Source: Micrococcales bacterium 72-143
Lineage (GTDB): Bacteria; Actinomycetota; Actinomycetes; Actinomycetales; Microbacteriaceae
Assembly (NCBI GenBank): GCA_001898835.1
Contig: MKVM01000001.1
Location: 248,001-312,000, forward strand
DNA length: 64,000 bases
Reading direction: 5' to 3'
In this document: piece after piece, positions 23,130-31,805 of the stretch
How positions within the stretch are numbered: position 1 is the first letter of the stretch
Layout: the number at the start of each line of letters is the position of its first letter
The notes under the pieces: generated by a model
Databases searched by the model: none
What the model was told of the DNA's origin: nothing
What the model saw: the letters and a program-made list of their open reading frames with translations, nothing else
Program-made: the position numbers and the translations under genes

Positions 23130-23174
23130 GGACTTAAAGGACGTCGTGTCGTGACCAGCATAGCGCCTCGGGGG

Positions 23175-24059
23175 TCACCCCCAGCGCCGCAGCAGCCACC
23201 TCTCCAGCAGCCCGATGAGGGCGTCCGTCGTCTTGCCGAGCACCGCGAGCACGATGATCGCGAGGAAGATGCGGTCGACGCGCCCGTTGTTGCCGGAGTC
23301 CATGAGGAGGAACCCGAGCCCCATCGAACTCGCGAGCAGCTCGGCGGCGACGAGGAACAGCCAGGACTGCGCGAGGGCCAGCCGGAGGCCGCTCACGAGC
23401 GCGGGGATGACCGCCGGCAGCTGCACCGTCGTGAGGAGCGAGAGCCGTCCGAGGCCGTACGCGCGGCCGAGCTCCACGAGGTGCGGGTCGACGTGGCGCA
23501 GGGCGATCGAGAGCGTCGTGAGCACCGGGAACGCCGCGCCGATCGTGATGAGGATGACCTTCGACGGCTCGAAGATGCCCACGTAGAGCACCAGCAGCGG
23601 CACCCAGGCGAGCGACGGCACCGCGCGGAGCGCCCCGATCGTGGGCGAGAGCAGGATGCTCGCGGTTCGCGAGAGCCCGATGAGCGATCCGATCACGATG
23701 CCGATGATCGAGCCGAAGGCGAAACCCTGAAGCACGCGCTGGGTGGAGATCGCGACGTCGCGCCAGAGCTGGCCGGTCGAGCCGAGCTCCCCCGCAGCGT
23801 GCACGACATCGGCGGGTGACGGGAGGCGATACGACGGGATGTCGCCGAACTCGGTCGTCGCCCACCACGCGAGGAGCACGGCGAGCGGGATGAGCGCGCC
23901 GCCGACGATCGGCCACCAGCGTCGCTCGCCGCGCGCACGGCGGCGGTCGACGAGCCCCGGCCCCGCTGCGGAGTAGCCGTAGACGCTCGCCTGCTGGTAC
24001 GCCGAGGAGGCGACCCCCTCGGTGGGGGCCGCCGTCCCGGTGGTCTTCGCCGCGCTCAT
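23175..24059 (-). CDS. ABC transporter permease, nitrate/sulfonate/taurine type
   Basis: A 294-residue BPD-type inner membrane permease. After a hydrophilic N-terminal tail of about 50 residues come six predicted helices. The first is [20 protein letters not shown]. The cytoplasmic EAA-like loop is in the region [21 protein letters not shown]. It fits the SsuC/TauC/NrtB group. It is last in a solute-binding, permease, ATPase set: the binding protein stop lies 19 bases upstream. The substrate cannot be read from sequence. The cluster separates nusB from pyrR, which are usually adjacent in this family. Confidence 0.88.
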   Translation of the reverse strand: MSAAKTTGTAAPTEGVASSAYQQASVYGYSAAGPGLVDRRRARGERRWWPIVGGALIPLAVLLAWWATTEFGDIPSYRLPSPADVVHAAGELGSTGQLWRDVAISTQRVLQGFAFGSIIGIVIGSLIGLSRTASILLSPTIGALRAVPSLAWVPLLVLYVGIFEPSKVILITIGAAFPVLTTLSIALRHVDPHLVELGRAYGLGRLSLLTTVQLPAVIPALVSGLRLALAQSWLFLVAAELLASSMGLGFLLMDSGNNGRVDRIFLAIIVLAVLGKTTDALIGLLERWLLRRWG

Positions 24060-24078
24060 CGCGATCGATCCGCTCCCG

Positions 24079-25104
24079 CTAGAGGGCGCTCGGGTCGGCC
24101 GCCTTCGCGAACTTCGGCTCGAGGAGGCTGTCGAGCGCGTCGTCGATCGCCTTCTGGCTCGCGACGTCGCCGGACTCGACGAACACCGGGCCGATGACCT
24201 TCAGCACGTCGAGCTGGGCCTTGCCGGGCACCGGGTCGACGGCGAGGTTGGTGCGGTCGGCGATCACGGCGGTCGCGATGGCGGGGTCGATGCCGGCCAC
24301 CTCGGCGAGGATCGCCGCGGTCTTCTCGGGGTTCTCCTCGGCCCAGGCGCGGGCCTTCTCGTAGGCGTTCACGACGAGCTGCGCCAGGTCGGCGTGGTTC
24401 GTGATGAAGTCCTCGGTGGCGTTGAGGAAGCCGTAGCTGTTGAAGTCGATGTTGTCGTAGATGATCTTCGATGCGCCGTTCGCGACGCTCGTCGAGAGCA
24501 GCGGGTCGAGGCCCGACCACGCGTCGACCGCACCCGCCTCGAGCGCGGCCTTGCCGTCCGCGTGCTGGAGGTTCTCGACCACCACGTCGTCGAGGCTCAG
24601 GCCGTTGGCCTCGAGCGTCTGCAGCAGGAAGAAGTAGGGATCGGTGCCCTTGGTGGCGGCGATGTGCTTGCCCTTGAGCTCCGAGACCTCGGTGACGGGG
24701 GAGCTCGCCGGCACGAGGATCGCCGCCCAGTTCGGCTGGCTGTAGATGTCGATCACCTTGATGGGCGAGCCGTTGGAGCGGGCGAGGAGCGCGGCGGAGC
24801 CGGCCGTCGAGCCCACGTCGATCGCCCCGGCCCGCAGCGCCTCGTTGGCCTTGTTGGATCCCGCGGACTGCACCCAGTTGACGGTGACGTCGTCGCCGAG
24901 CGCGTCCTCGAGCCAGCCCTGGTCCTTGATGACGAGGCTCAGCGGGTTGTAGGTCGCGAAGTCGATGTTGAGGGTCGTGGCGCTCCAGCCCTCCTGGGAG
25001 GGCGTCTCGTCACCGGCGGGCGCGCCCTCGCCCGCGACGCAGCCGCTGAGGGCGAGGGCCGCGGCGGTGGCGACCGCTGCGGCGGCCAGGATGCTCTTCT
25101 TCAT
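24079..25104 (-). CDS. Substrate-binding lipoprotein, nitrate/sulfonate/taurine type
   Basis: A 341-residue lipoprotein. The signal peptide ends in the lipobox LALSGC (Cys about 21), so the mature protein is tethered outside the membrane. The body is a two-lobed binding fold of the SsuA/TauA/NrtA group (NMT1/THI5-like), with SAGSNKANEALRAGAIDVGSTAG and HADGKAALEAGAVDAWSGLDP as the typical ligand-lobe motifs. Aliphatic sulfonates are the commonest substrate of such three-gene sets, but nitrate or taurine remain possible. No monooxygenase (ssuD/tauD) or nitrate reductase lies beside it. ATG 25104 is the only start giving a clean signal peptide. Confidence 0.88.
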   Translation of the reverse strand: MKKSILAAAAVATAAALALSGCVAGEGAPAGDETPSQEGWSATTLNIDFATYNPLSLVIKDQGWLEDALGDDVTVNWVQSAGSNKANEALRAGAIDVGSTAGSAALLARSNGSPIKVIDIYSQPNWAAILVPASSPVTEVSELKGKHIAATKGTDPYFFLLQTLEANGLSLDDVVVENLQHADGKAALEAGAVDAWSGLDPLLSTSVANGASKIIYDNIDFNSYGFLNATEDFITNHADLAQLVVNAYEKARAWAEENPEKTAAILAEVAGIDPAIATAVIADRTNLAVDPVPGKAQLDVLKVIGPVFVESGDVASQKAIDDALDSLLEPKFAKAADPSAL

Positions 25105-25141
25105 GGGTGTCCTTGCTGTGGATGGCGGGTGGATGCGGCGC

Positions 25142-25996
25142 TCAGGAGCCCGCGCGCTTCGCGCGCTGGGCCTTGATCGCCTGGGTGATGTAGTTCTCGG
25201 GGTGGTGGCTCTCGACTCCGAGGAGCGAGAGCAGCTCGGCGCGGAGCACCGCGAGCTGGGCGTCGCCGCGGTCGCGTGGCCGCTTCTTGCCGACCTCCAG
25301 CACACGGCGGATGGTCGCGCCCGGTGCGTCACCCTCGGAGCCGAGCAGCACGATCCGGTCGGCCAGCTGCAGGGCCTCGTCGACGTCGTGCGTGACGAGC
25401 ACGATCGTGGCGGGCTCGGCGGCGTGGATCTCGAGAAGGAGGTCCTGCATCGTGAGGCGGGTGAGTGCGTCGAGGGCGCCGAACGGCTCGTCGAGCAGCA
25501 GCACGCCGGGGTTGCGGGCCAGCGCCCTGGCGAGCGAGGCGCGCTGCGCCATCCCCCCGGAGATCTGCCGCGGGCGCAGGGTGCTCGCGTGGTCGAGCTG
25601 CACGAGGCGCAGCAGCTCGGCGACGCGCGCCCGGCCGGCCGCCCTCGCCGTGCCGCGCGGAAGGCCCAGCTCGACGTTGCGCTCGATCGTGCGCCACGGC
25701 AGCAGTCGCGGCTCCTGGAAGGCGACGGCGCTGCGCTGGTCGACGACCGCGACGGGTGTGCCCGCGATGGTCAGCTGCCCGGCGTCCGCGCGGTCGAGCC
25801 CCGAGACGAGTCGCAGCAGGGTCGACTTGCCGCAGCCGGACGGCCCGAGCAGGGCGACGATCTCACCCGCGCGGATGTCGAGGTCGACATCGCGCAGCAC
25901 GACCCGCTCCCCGCCGTCGGGGGCCGGGAAGCGGCGCCCGACGCCCGCGATGCGCACCGGAAGGGCGGCAGCGGTGGGGGTGTCGAGGACAGTCAC
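25142..25996 (-). CDS. ABC transporter ATP-binding protein, nitrate/sulfonate/taurine type
   Basis: A 284-residue ATPase driving the neighbouring permease. Walker A is GPSGCGKST (about residue 52), the Q-loop is VAFQEPRLLPW, the signature is ISGGMAQRASLARAL (S-G-G-M variant), Walker B is VLLLDEPFGALD and the switch His is in LVTHDVDEAL. FQEPRLLPW is characteristic of the SsuB/TauB/NrtD group. The C-terminal 45 residues are a basic extension. It is the first gene of the transporter operon; the start is a GTG at 25996. Confidence 0.92.
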   Translation of the reverse strand: MTVLDTPTAAALPVRIAGVGRRFPAPDGGERVVLRDVDLDIRAGEIVALLGPSGCGKSTLLRLVSGLDRADAGQLTIAGTPVAVVDQRSAVAFQEPRLLPWRTIERNVELGLPRGTARAAGRARVAELLRLVQLDHASTLRPRQISGGMAQRASLARALARNPGVLLLDEPFGALDALTRLTMQDLLLEIHAAEPATIVLVTHDVDEALQLADRIVLLGSEGDAPGATIRRVLEVGKKRPRDRGDAQLAVLRAELLSLLGVESHHPENYITQAIKAQRAKRAGS

Positions 25997-26058
25997 ACGC
26001 TCGACGGTAGGGATGCGGGCGCTCGCGCCGCAAAACGCGCTGTCATGAACTGAAACAT

Positions 26059-26075
26059 GGCGCCGCGTGGGCGCC
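26059..26075 (-). terminator. Candidate terminator after nusB
   Basis: Two copies of the self-complementary GGCGCC (26059-26064 and 26070-26075) around a five-base loop make a compact hairpin nine bases after the nusB stop in the direction of transcription. It is followed by a T-rich ATGTTTCAGTT. This fits an intrinsic terminator for the aroQ-efp-nusB transcript, leaving the ABC transporter operon to its own promoter. Confidence 0.5.
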
Positions 26076-26083
26076 GACCGGCG

Positions 26084-26494
26084 TCAGCGCTCGCGCGCGA
26101 TGGCCGAGAGCACGCCGTTCACGAAGCTTCCGGAATCGTCGGTGCTGAGCTCGCTCGCGAGCTGCACGGCCTCCGAGATCGCCACGGCATCCGGGACCTC
26201 GTCGTTGAACAGGATCTCCCAGGCGCCGGCGCGGATGATCGCGCGGTCGAGCACGGGCATCCGCTCGAGCGTCCAGCCGTGGGCGTGGGCCGCGATCGCC
26301 GTGTCGATCTGCTCGCGGTGCGCGTCGACGCCCTCGACGATGTCACGGGCGTAGCGCCACGACGCCTCCCGCGCGGGCTGCTGCGCCGCGCGCCGCTCCT
26401 CCTCGACGAGCGCGTCGGCGAGGGCGCGCTCCCGCAGGTCCGCCCCGTACAGGACGTCGATCGCCCGCTTGCGGGCCTTGGTGCGTGCGCTCAC
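26084..26494 (-). CDS. nusB: Transcription antitermination factor NusB
   Basis: All-helical RNA-binding protein that, with NusE (S10), acts in rRNA antitermination. It is 136 residues. Family motifs are KARKRAIDVLYGADLRE at the N-terminus, VLDRAIIRAGAWEILFN in the middle and AISEAVQLASELSTDDSGSFVNGVLSAI at the end. The GTG start at 26494 lies six bases after efp. It ends the aroQ-efp-nusB run; in related genomes pyrR normally follows directly, but here an ABC transporter intervenes. Confidence 0.97.
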   Translation of the reverse strand: MSARTKARKRAIDVLYGADLRERALADALVEEERRAAQQPAREASWRYARDIVEGVDAHREQIDTAIAAHAHGWTLERMPVLDRAIIRAGAWEILFNDEVPDAVAISEAVQLASELSTDDSGSFVNGVLSAIARER

Positions 26495-26500
26495 CGGGGG

Positions 26501-27058
26501 TCAGACGCGGCCGAGGTAGTCGCCCGAGCGGGTGTCCACCTTGACCTTGGTGCCGGTCTCGAGGAACAGCGGCACCTGGATCTCGTAGCCGGTCTCGAGG
26601 GTCGCGGGCTTGGTGCCGGCGCTCGAGCGGTCGCCCTGCAGGCCCGGCTCGGTGTAGGTCACCTCGAGGATCACGGATGCCGGGAGCTCCACGTAGAGCG
26701 CCTCGCCCTCGTGCAGCGCGATCTGCACGTTCTGGTTCTCGAGCATGAAGTTGGCCGCGTCGCCGACGGTCGCCGCCGGGATCGTGATCTGGTCGTAGTC
26801 GTCGGTGTCCATGAAGACGAAGCCGTCGCCGTCGCGGTAGAGGTACTGGAAGTCGCGGCGGTCGACGGTCGCGAAGTCGATCTTGGTGCCCGCGTTGAAG
26901 GTGCGGTCCACGACCTTGCCCGAGAGCACGTTCTTGAGCTTGGTGCGCACGAAGGCCCCGCCCTTGCCCGGCTTCACGTGCTGGAACTCGACCACGTTCC
27001 AGAGCTGTCCGTCGATGCTGAGGACGCTGCCGTTCTTGATGTCGTTCGTCGTGGCCAT
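26501..27058 (-). CDS. efp: Translation elongation factor P
   Basis: Relieves ribosome stalling at polyproline by binding between the P and E sites. It has 185 residues in three beta-barrel domains. The tip loop of domain I reads KPGKGGAFV, with Lys at the position that is modified in some bacteria. The actinobacterial lack of a known modification enzyme beside it means the loop may act unmodified. The C-terminal signature [31 protein letters not shown] is intact. ATG start at 27058. Confidence 0.98.
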   Translation of the reverse strand: MATTNDIKNGSVLSIDGQLWNVVEFQHVKPGKGGAFVRTKLKNVLSGKVVDRTFNAGTKIDFATVDRRDFQYLYRDGDGFVFMDTDDYDQITIPAATVGDAANFMLENQNVQIALHEGEALYVELPASVILEVTYTEPGLQGDRSSAGTKPATLETGYEIQVPLFLETGTKVKVDTRSGDYLGRV

Positions 27059-27114
27059 GCTCGTTCGCTGTTCCGTTCGTGGGGATGGGGGCGGGTGCGC
27101 CCGTACGAGTGTAG

Positions 27115-27558
27115 CTAGGCGGTCGGGGCGCGGCGAACGGCGTCGAGGGCGAGCAGGTAGGAGTCGAAGCCGAAACCGGCGATGACGCCCGTGGCGATCC
27201 CCGAGATGACGCTGCGGTGGCGGAACTCCTCGCGGGCGTGCGGGTTCGAGATGTGCACCTCGACGAGGGGGATGCCGGCCTTCGTGACGAGCGCCGCGGC
27301 GTCCCGCAGCGCGTAGCTGTAGTGCGTGAAGGCCGCGGGGTTGAGGATGACCGGAGTGCCCTCGTCGACGGCCTCGTGGAGCCAGCGCACGAGCTCGGCC
27401 TCGTCGTCGGTCTGGCGCAGGTCGATCTCGACGCCGTCGCCCGCCCGCTCGACGAGGAGCACCCGGAGGGCCGACAGGTCTTGGTGGCCGTAGACGTCGG
27501 GCTCGCGGCTGCCGAGGCGTCCGAGGTTGGGTCCGTTGAGCACCATGACGCGCGACAT
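27115..27558 (-). CDS. aroQ: 3-dehydroquinate dehydratase, type II
   Basis: Dehydrates 3-dehydroquinate in the shikimate pathway. It is a small dodecameric flavodoxin-like enzyme of about 147 residues. [19 protein letters not shown] carries the catalytic Tyr region. Asn and His sites are in [17 protein letters not shown] and [19 protein letters not shown] prefer the ATG at 27558 (MSRVMVL); an ATG two codons upstream at 27564 is equally possible. Normally it follows aroB directly, but here an accessory block of about 6 kb lies upstream. Repeat sequences begin about 16 bases before its start and occupy the region where its promoter would be. Confidence 0.96.
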   Translation of the reverse strand: MSRVMVLNGPNLGRLGSREPDVYGHQDLSALRVLLVERAGDGVEIDLRQTDDEAELVRWLHEAVDEGTPVILNPAAFTHYSYALRDAAALVTKAGIPLVEVHISNPHAREEFRHRSVISGIATGVIAGFGFDSYLLALDAVRRAPTA

Positions 27559-27579
27559 GGGCATGAGCCTAGCGAGTGC

Positions 27580-27684
27580 GGTTTCGACACGCGCCTGCGG
27601 CGCTACTCGACCAACGCGGTTTCGACACTTGCCTGCGCGCCGACCCGCTGGTTGAGCAGCCCGCGCAGCGGGCGTGTCGAAACC
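27580..27684. repeat. Palindromic repeat cluster upstream of aroQ
   Basis: GGTTTCGACACGC at 27580-27592 is matched by its reverse complement GCGTGTCGAAACC at 27672-27684, with a third partial copy (GGTTTCGACAC) at 27618-27628. Between them are GCGCTACTCGACCA and CTGGTTGAGCAGC arms. This resembles short intergenic palindromes I associate with Microbacteriaceae genomes. It fills the space between the HNH pseudogene and aroQ. Related units lie at 29020-29055, 33556-33593 and 33658-33710. Confidence 0.75.
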
Positions 27685-27693
27685 AGCTCGCCG

Positions 27694-28910
27694 CTACGCC
27701 TCCGGTGCGGTGGTGTAGCGCCGGCCGAGCGGACTCGTCCACACGAGGGTGCCCGCGCGGGGTTGCTCGACCTTCCAGCCGCCCGCGTGTTTCAGGGTGT
27801 GGTGCCCGCGCGAGAGGTGCGCGAGCTTGTCGTGGGCGGTGATGCCGCCGGTGGCCCAGTCGCGGGTGTGGTCGAGGTCGCAATGTCGGGTGCGGATGCC
27901 CCAGCCCGGGAACCGGCAGGACCCGTCACGGATCCGCAGCCACTTTCGCAACCCCTCGGGCACCTGATAGCTCGTGCGGCCCAGCGAGAGGTGCGCGCCC
28001 GTCTCGGCGCCTCGGCCGTGAGCCGGCGGGCGGTGACCGGATCGATCGGCCCGACCCCCTCCACCTGCCCGGGCTCGTCCCCGCCGAGGAGGGTGAGGGC
28101 GGGAACCGTGACGATGACCGTCGGGGTGATCCCCCGGAAGCGGCCCAGCGTCTCCTCCTGGGCCTGCAGCAACTGCTCCGCGGTCGCGCGGAGCACCTCC
28201 CGGGCGGTCGGGCCGAACCCGAGGCTCGTGTCCCGGTCCAGCAGCGCATCCGTGAACGTGTCGGCGCGCAACTGTCCGACAGTGCGGGGGTCGCCCTCCC
28301 TTTGGGCGTCGTGCGCGGTCTCGGTGAGCCGCTCCTGGATGGCCTCGGCATCCACCGCATGCAGGTAGGCGGTGAGGTAGGCCATCCCATCTCGGGCGGG
28401 CTGCACCGTCACATCCCGCGCCCCGAACGCCTCCGTGCACCGCACGGTCATGGTCTCCGAACTGCGACGCTCCCGCAGCCTCCGCACCGTCCGCGTGAAC
28501 CGTGCCGCCGTCTGGGTCGCGGCGGACCCGAGTGCGACCCGCTCGATCGCAGCCCTGTCCTCCGCGTCGAGGTCGCACAACTCATCGGCCATGACCTTCG
28601 CGTGACGGTACGAGAACCGGCCCTCAGCAAGAGCCGCGAGCGTCGCCGGCAACTGCTCCACGAGCACCCGTGCCTCACCCAGCAACCCCTCCGCCGTCCG
28701 CTCCGGGACACGCAACGCGGCCGCCAACTCCGCGCGCCGCGACCGCTCCTGGAGCGGGAAGCGGTCCGCGGGCATCGCCTCCGCGAACGCCTCCCCGAAC
28801 TCGACCATCGCCTCCGCACGACGAGCCGACAGGGCGTCGATCTCCGCCTGCAACGCGACCACCCGCCCCAACGCGGCATCCGCGCGGGCGAGAGGATCGA
28901 TCCGGTTCAT
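27694..28910 (-). pseudogene. DUF222/HNH endonuclease (13E12 repeat family), frameshifted
   Basis: Two reading frames together encode one DUF222-HNH protein. From ATG 28910 the DUF222 domain reads well (MNRIDPLARADAALG to IDPVTARRLTAEAP), then drifts into arginine-rich nonsense. Another frame resumes with ETGAHLSLGRTSYQVPEGL and the HNH domain (CDLDHTRDWATGG, HTLKHAGGW) to a stop at 27694. The break is at about 28000-28010, where CCGAG occurs twice within about ten bases. About nine residues expected between the halves are absent, so a small out-of-frame deletion is likely. Separately, the HNH motif FPGWG has Trp where a zinc Cys is usual. Such genes are frequent, often multicopy, actinobacterial accessory genes. 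Confidence 0.85.
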
Positions 28911-29019
28911 ACCCCCCACACCACACCGAACCACGGACATCCGAGGGCCGGAAGCGGCCCAGAACCGGGGCTCATCCGTAGGTCTCACGGCATCGTTACC
29001 AGACCGTGACCCGCCTTCG

Positions 29020-29055
29020 CTGGTCGAGTACCGTGCGGAGCGCGGCGGATCGAGA
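29020..29055. repeat. Palindromic repeat unit between HNH pseudogene and exporter permease
   Basis: Reads CTGGTCGAGTACCGTGCGGA followed by GCGCGGCGGATCGAGA. It closely matches the unit at 33556-33593 (CGGTCGAGTGCCGCGCGGA then GCGCGGTGTATCGAG). Outer arms TCGA and inner CCG-GCGG/GCGCGG arms give a hairpin. It lies 11 bases downstream of the permease stop and might also serve as its terminator. The rest of the 28911-29066 gap shows no gene. Confidence 0.65.
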
Positions 29056-29066
29056 TCGCGGGCCGC

Positions 29067-30140
29067 TCAGCGCTGCTGGAAGTACCGCACGAGGTGCCGC
29101 TCACGCACGGTCGCAGACCCGATCGCGGCGGCCAGCATCCAGGCTCCCGCGGCCGCGACGACCACGCGGGCGCCGGCGAGCCAGGCGGCGAACGGGGGGT
29201 CGGGGTTGCCGAGCGTCGCCGCAGGAATGAGGGCGACGAGCGCAAGCGCGCACCCCGGCACGAGCCACAGGGAGAGCTCGGCGAACACGATGCCGGTCAG
29301 GCTGGGCCTCCGCACGCCCGCGTGCAGGGCGGAGGCGAACTCGAGCCGCCGCAGCCGCACGCCGAGGTAGCCGAGCACGGCTGCCACGAGGGTCGCGACT
29401 CCGATGACGCCCGCGAAGGGGATGGCAGCGAACTCCGCGTGGGAGTCGATGCGCCTGCCGAGGGTGGTGTTCCACTGGACGGCGGCCGGGGGCGTGCCCG
29501 CCGCCGAGGCGATCACGACGGACCCCATGATCCCGCCCGCGTTCTCGGGCGGCGGCCAGAACCGCACCCAGCACGAGTCGAACGGACGGTGGTCCCGCAC
29601 GACCGAGATCGCGGCGCCGGACAGCGTGGGGTCGCGCCCGTCGTCGGGATCGGCGAAGCCGCCCACGAGCCCGATCCCACGATCGCCGCCCGCCAGGAAG
29701 CTCGATGCCGGGAGCGTGACGCCGAGCGAGTCGGCGAGGCTGTCCGCGACGAGCAGCCCGGCGTCGACGGTCGCGGGCTGCACCCCGAGCAACGCCGTCA
29801 TGCCCGACGACGCTTCGAGGAGAGGAACGGGCAGATCGGGCAGTGCGGCGAAGCGCAGCGCGGGCACGGCACGCGTTGCACCCGCAGCCTCCACCCCCTC
29901 GACCTCGGCGAGGCGGTCGCACGCGGCGCCGTCGACCTGCCCCGGCGCATCCATGCGGAACACCGAGGCGCCCGCCGCGCGGAAGGCATCGGCGTGCGCG
30001 GCGACCCCGACCACGGCGCGCGAGACGATGCTCGAGCACAGCACGACGATCGCGAGGAACGCGAGCAGGAACGGGATGCCGTGGCTCGCGCCCACGGCGA
30101 AGTTGCGGGCCGCCTCCCGCCAGAGCTCACGGGTGCGCAC
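29067..30140 (-). CDS. FtsX/MacB-like ABC permease of the export cassette
   Basis: A 357-residue membrane protein with the FtsX layout. One helix lies near the N-terminus (about residues 16-42, IPFLLAFLAIVVLCSSIVSRAV), then an extracellular domain of about 190 residues, then three C-terminal helices (FAGVIGVATLVAAVLGYLG, LSLWLVPGCALALVALI, RVVVAAAGAWMLAAAIGSA). MacB-type permeases couple ATP hydrolysis to outward movement of peptides or to cell-wall tasks rather than passing substrate through a channel. The GTG at 30140 overlaps the ATPase gene by 14 bases, the tightest coupling in the cassette. It is the last gene before a repeat unit. No substrate can be read from the sequence. Confidence 0.8.
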   Translation of the reverse strand: MRTRELWREAARNFAVGASHGIPFLLAFLAIVVLCSSIVSRAVVGVAAHADAFRAAGASVFRMDAPGQVDGAACDRLAEVEGVEAAGATRAVPALRFAALPDLPVPLLEASSGMTALLGVQPATVDAGLLVADSLADSLGVTLPASSFLAGGDRGIGLVGGFADPDDGRDPTLSGAAISVVRDHRPFDSCWVRFWPPPENAGGIMGSVVIASAAGTPPAAVQWNTTLGRRIDSHAEFAAIPFAGVIGVATLVAAVLGYLGVRLRRLEFASALHAGVRRPSLTGIVFAELSLWLVPGCALALVALIPAATLGNPDPPFAAWLAGARVVVAAAGAWMLAAAIGSATVRERHLVRYFQQR

Positions 30141-30801
30141 GCCGACCGCTCCCCGCGAGCTCGTCGCGCTCCCCCGACGGGTCGCCGTTGAGGGCGCCGG
30201 GGCGCTGGACCGACGTGAGCACGTCCACGACCGTCGTGCAGACCTCAACCACCCGGGGGTCGTGGGTCGCGACGACGACGATGACGCCCGCGCCGCCGAG
30301 CTCGCCGAGCGCGTCGCACACCTCCCGGGCCGAGGTGGCATCCAGTTGCGCGGTCGGCTCGTCCACGAGCAGCAGTCCGGGCTCGCCGGCGAGGGCGCGC
30401 GCGAGCAGCATCCGCTGCCGCTCGCCGCCCGACAGCATCCGGTAGGGGCGCTCGGCGGCGCCGGACAACCGCAGCAGCGCGAGGTGCTCACGGGCGCGCG
30501 CATCCGCCTCCCCGCGGCGGACACCGCGGGCGACGAGCGGGAGGGCCACGTGGTCGAGGGCGCTCCGCCCCGCGACGCCGTGCGGATTCTGCGGCACCAG
30601 CGCGAGCCGGTCGACGTTCTCGATGATGAGCTCCCCCGCCGTCGGGGTGAGCCAGCCGCCCAGCAGCGAGAGCAGCGTCGACTTCCCCGAGCCCGAGGGT
30701 CCCGTGACGGCCATCAACTCCCCGGCGTCCGCGCGGAAGCTCAGTTCCGAGAACAGCGGCGGCGAGCCCGGATGCGCGAACCCGAGGCCGCGCGCGGTCA
30801 C
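30127..30801 (-). CDS. ABC ATPase of the export cassette (MacB/LolD-like)
   Basis: A 224-residue nucleotide-binding subunit with Walker A GPSGSGKST, Q-loop LVPQNPHG, signature MLSGGERQRMLLARAL, Walker B GLLLVDEPTAQLD and switch VVATHDPRV. It matches the LolD/MacB group that partners FtsX-like permeases. It is shorter than usual between Walker A and the Q-loop. The GTG start at 30801 overlaps the adaptor stop as GTGA, and the end overlaps the permease start, giving a co-translated adaptor-ATPase-permease set. Confidence 0.9.
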   Translation of the reverse strand: MTARGLGFAHPGSPPLFSELSFRADAGELMAVTGPSGSGKSTLLSLLGGWLTPTAGELIIENVDRLALVPQNPHGVAGRSALDHVALPLVARGVRRGEADARAREHLALLRLSGAAERPYRMLSGGERQRMLLARALAGEPGLLLVDEPTAQLDATSAREVCDALGELGGAGVIVVVATHDPRVVEVCTTVVDVLTSVQRPGALNGDPSGERDELAGSGRRAHP

Positions 30802-31805
30802 GGGCACGCGGCGATCACCTCGCTCGCGGGGATCAGCACCTTCGCGACCGGGTGCTCGGGGACGAGGTAGACGGTGCCGAGCTCGCTCGCGAGAATCCGC
30901 ACCGGGACGGGTGTGCGGTCGGCGTCGAGGACGCATCCGCTGTCGCCGTCGGCGAGCACGACGGCGGCCGGCGGCACCCCAAGCGAGTCCACGGGCTCCG
31001 CGAGCCGCAGTTGCACGGGTACGCCGTCGGCCTGCTCGCGCTTCCACACCGCGAAGTCGTACGAGGAGGCGACCTCGGCGAGGAAGGCGGGATCGGTGAT
31101 CGTGCGATCCTCCGGCACCGGGACCACGGCATCCCCCGCCCCCGCGACGTAGGCGCGGTCCGGCAGCTCGGAGCTCGACGCGGGCAGGGTCAGGCTCGCG
31201 AGGCCGCCACCCACCGTGAACAGCGCCTGCCCGGGGCCGACCGGCGTGCCGACGGCGACGTCGCACGAGGCGACCGGCCCGGCACTCGCGGGCACCCACT
31301 GAACGCGGTCGAGCGTGAGCCTCCCCGAGGCGGTGACGGATGCGGCCTTCTGCAGCGCGATGACGGCGGCGACGGTCGCACGGTCGTACTTCCCCGTCAC
31401 AGGCACCCCCAGCGCACGCTGCACGCCCTCGACATCCGGACCCGCGGTCCCGGTGGTGAGGTCGCGCCAGAGGGGAACATCGGAGACGAGCGCGAGCACG
31501 ACGACCCCGTTGACGCTCAGCAGCGGCGCGCCCGTCGCGACATCCGCGCCGACCTCGCACCAGCTCGCGGACACGAGGCCACTCGCGCCGCTCGCGAGCA
31601 CCTGGCGGCTGTCGGTGAGTGCGGGGGTGGCGCTGAGCTTGTGGGCGTCATCGAAGCTGCGCTCGGTCGTCGGTACGAGCCGCGTGGCGGGGGCCGGAGC
31701 CGCGGATGGCGTGAGCACGGGCGGCACGAGGAACACCCCGACGAGCACCCCGATCGCCAGTGCCGCGATCGCGACGATCGCCGCCCAGCGCAGTCGTTCG
31801 CTCAC
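30798..31805 (-). CDS. Peptidoglycan-binding membrane-fusion adaptor (MacA-like)
   Basis: A 335-residue protein with one N-terminal membrane helix (about residues 7-30), then a biotinyl/lipoyl-like half motif (SGLVSASWCEVGADVATGAPL, about 76-95). A peptidoglycan-binding type 1 domain follows (about 121-155; GPDVEGVQRALGVPVTGKYD), and then the second barrel half and a C-terminal beta region. It resembles HlyD/MacA adaptors, but in a Gram-positive it would reach into and hold the wall instead of meeting an outer-membrane channel. The GTG at 31805 overlaps the lipoprotein stop (GTGA). The first 24 bases of this gene also occur as a remnant at 32431-32454. Confidence 0.8.
   Translation of the reverse strand: MSERLRWAAIVAIAALAIGVLVGVFLVPPVLTPSAAPAPATRLVPTTERSFDDAHKLSATPALTDSRQVLASGASGLVSASWCEVGADVATGAPLLSVNGVVVLALVSDVPLWRDLTTGTAGPDVEGVQRALGVPVTGKYDRATVAAVIALQKAASVTASGRLTLDRVQWVPASAGPVASCDVAVGTPVGPGQALFTVGGGLASLTLPASSSELPDRAYVAGAGDAVVPVPEDRTITDPAFLAEVASSYDFAVWKREQADGVPVQLRLAEPVDSLGVPPAAVVLADGDSGCVLDADRTPVPVRILASELGTVYLVPEHPVAKVLIPASEVIAACP

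Noticed and set aside
23175-25996. Naming the importer ssuABC or tauABC
   Set aside because: Sulfonate, taurine and nitrate transporters are not separable by eye and no diagnostic enzyme gene is linked.
27580-27684. Possible CRISPR or integrase attachment site
   Set aside because: Copies are imperfect, inverted and unevenly spaced; there are no cas genes, integrase or tRNA gene nearby.
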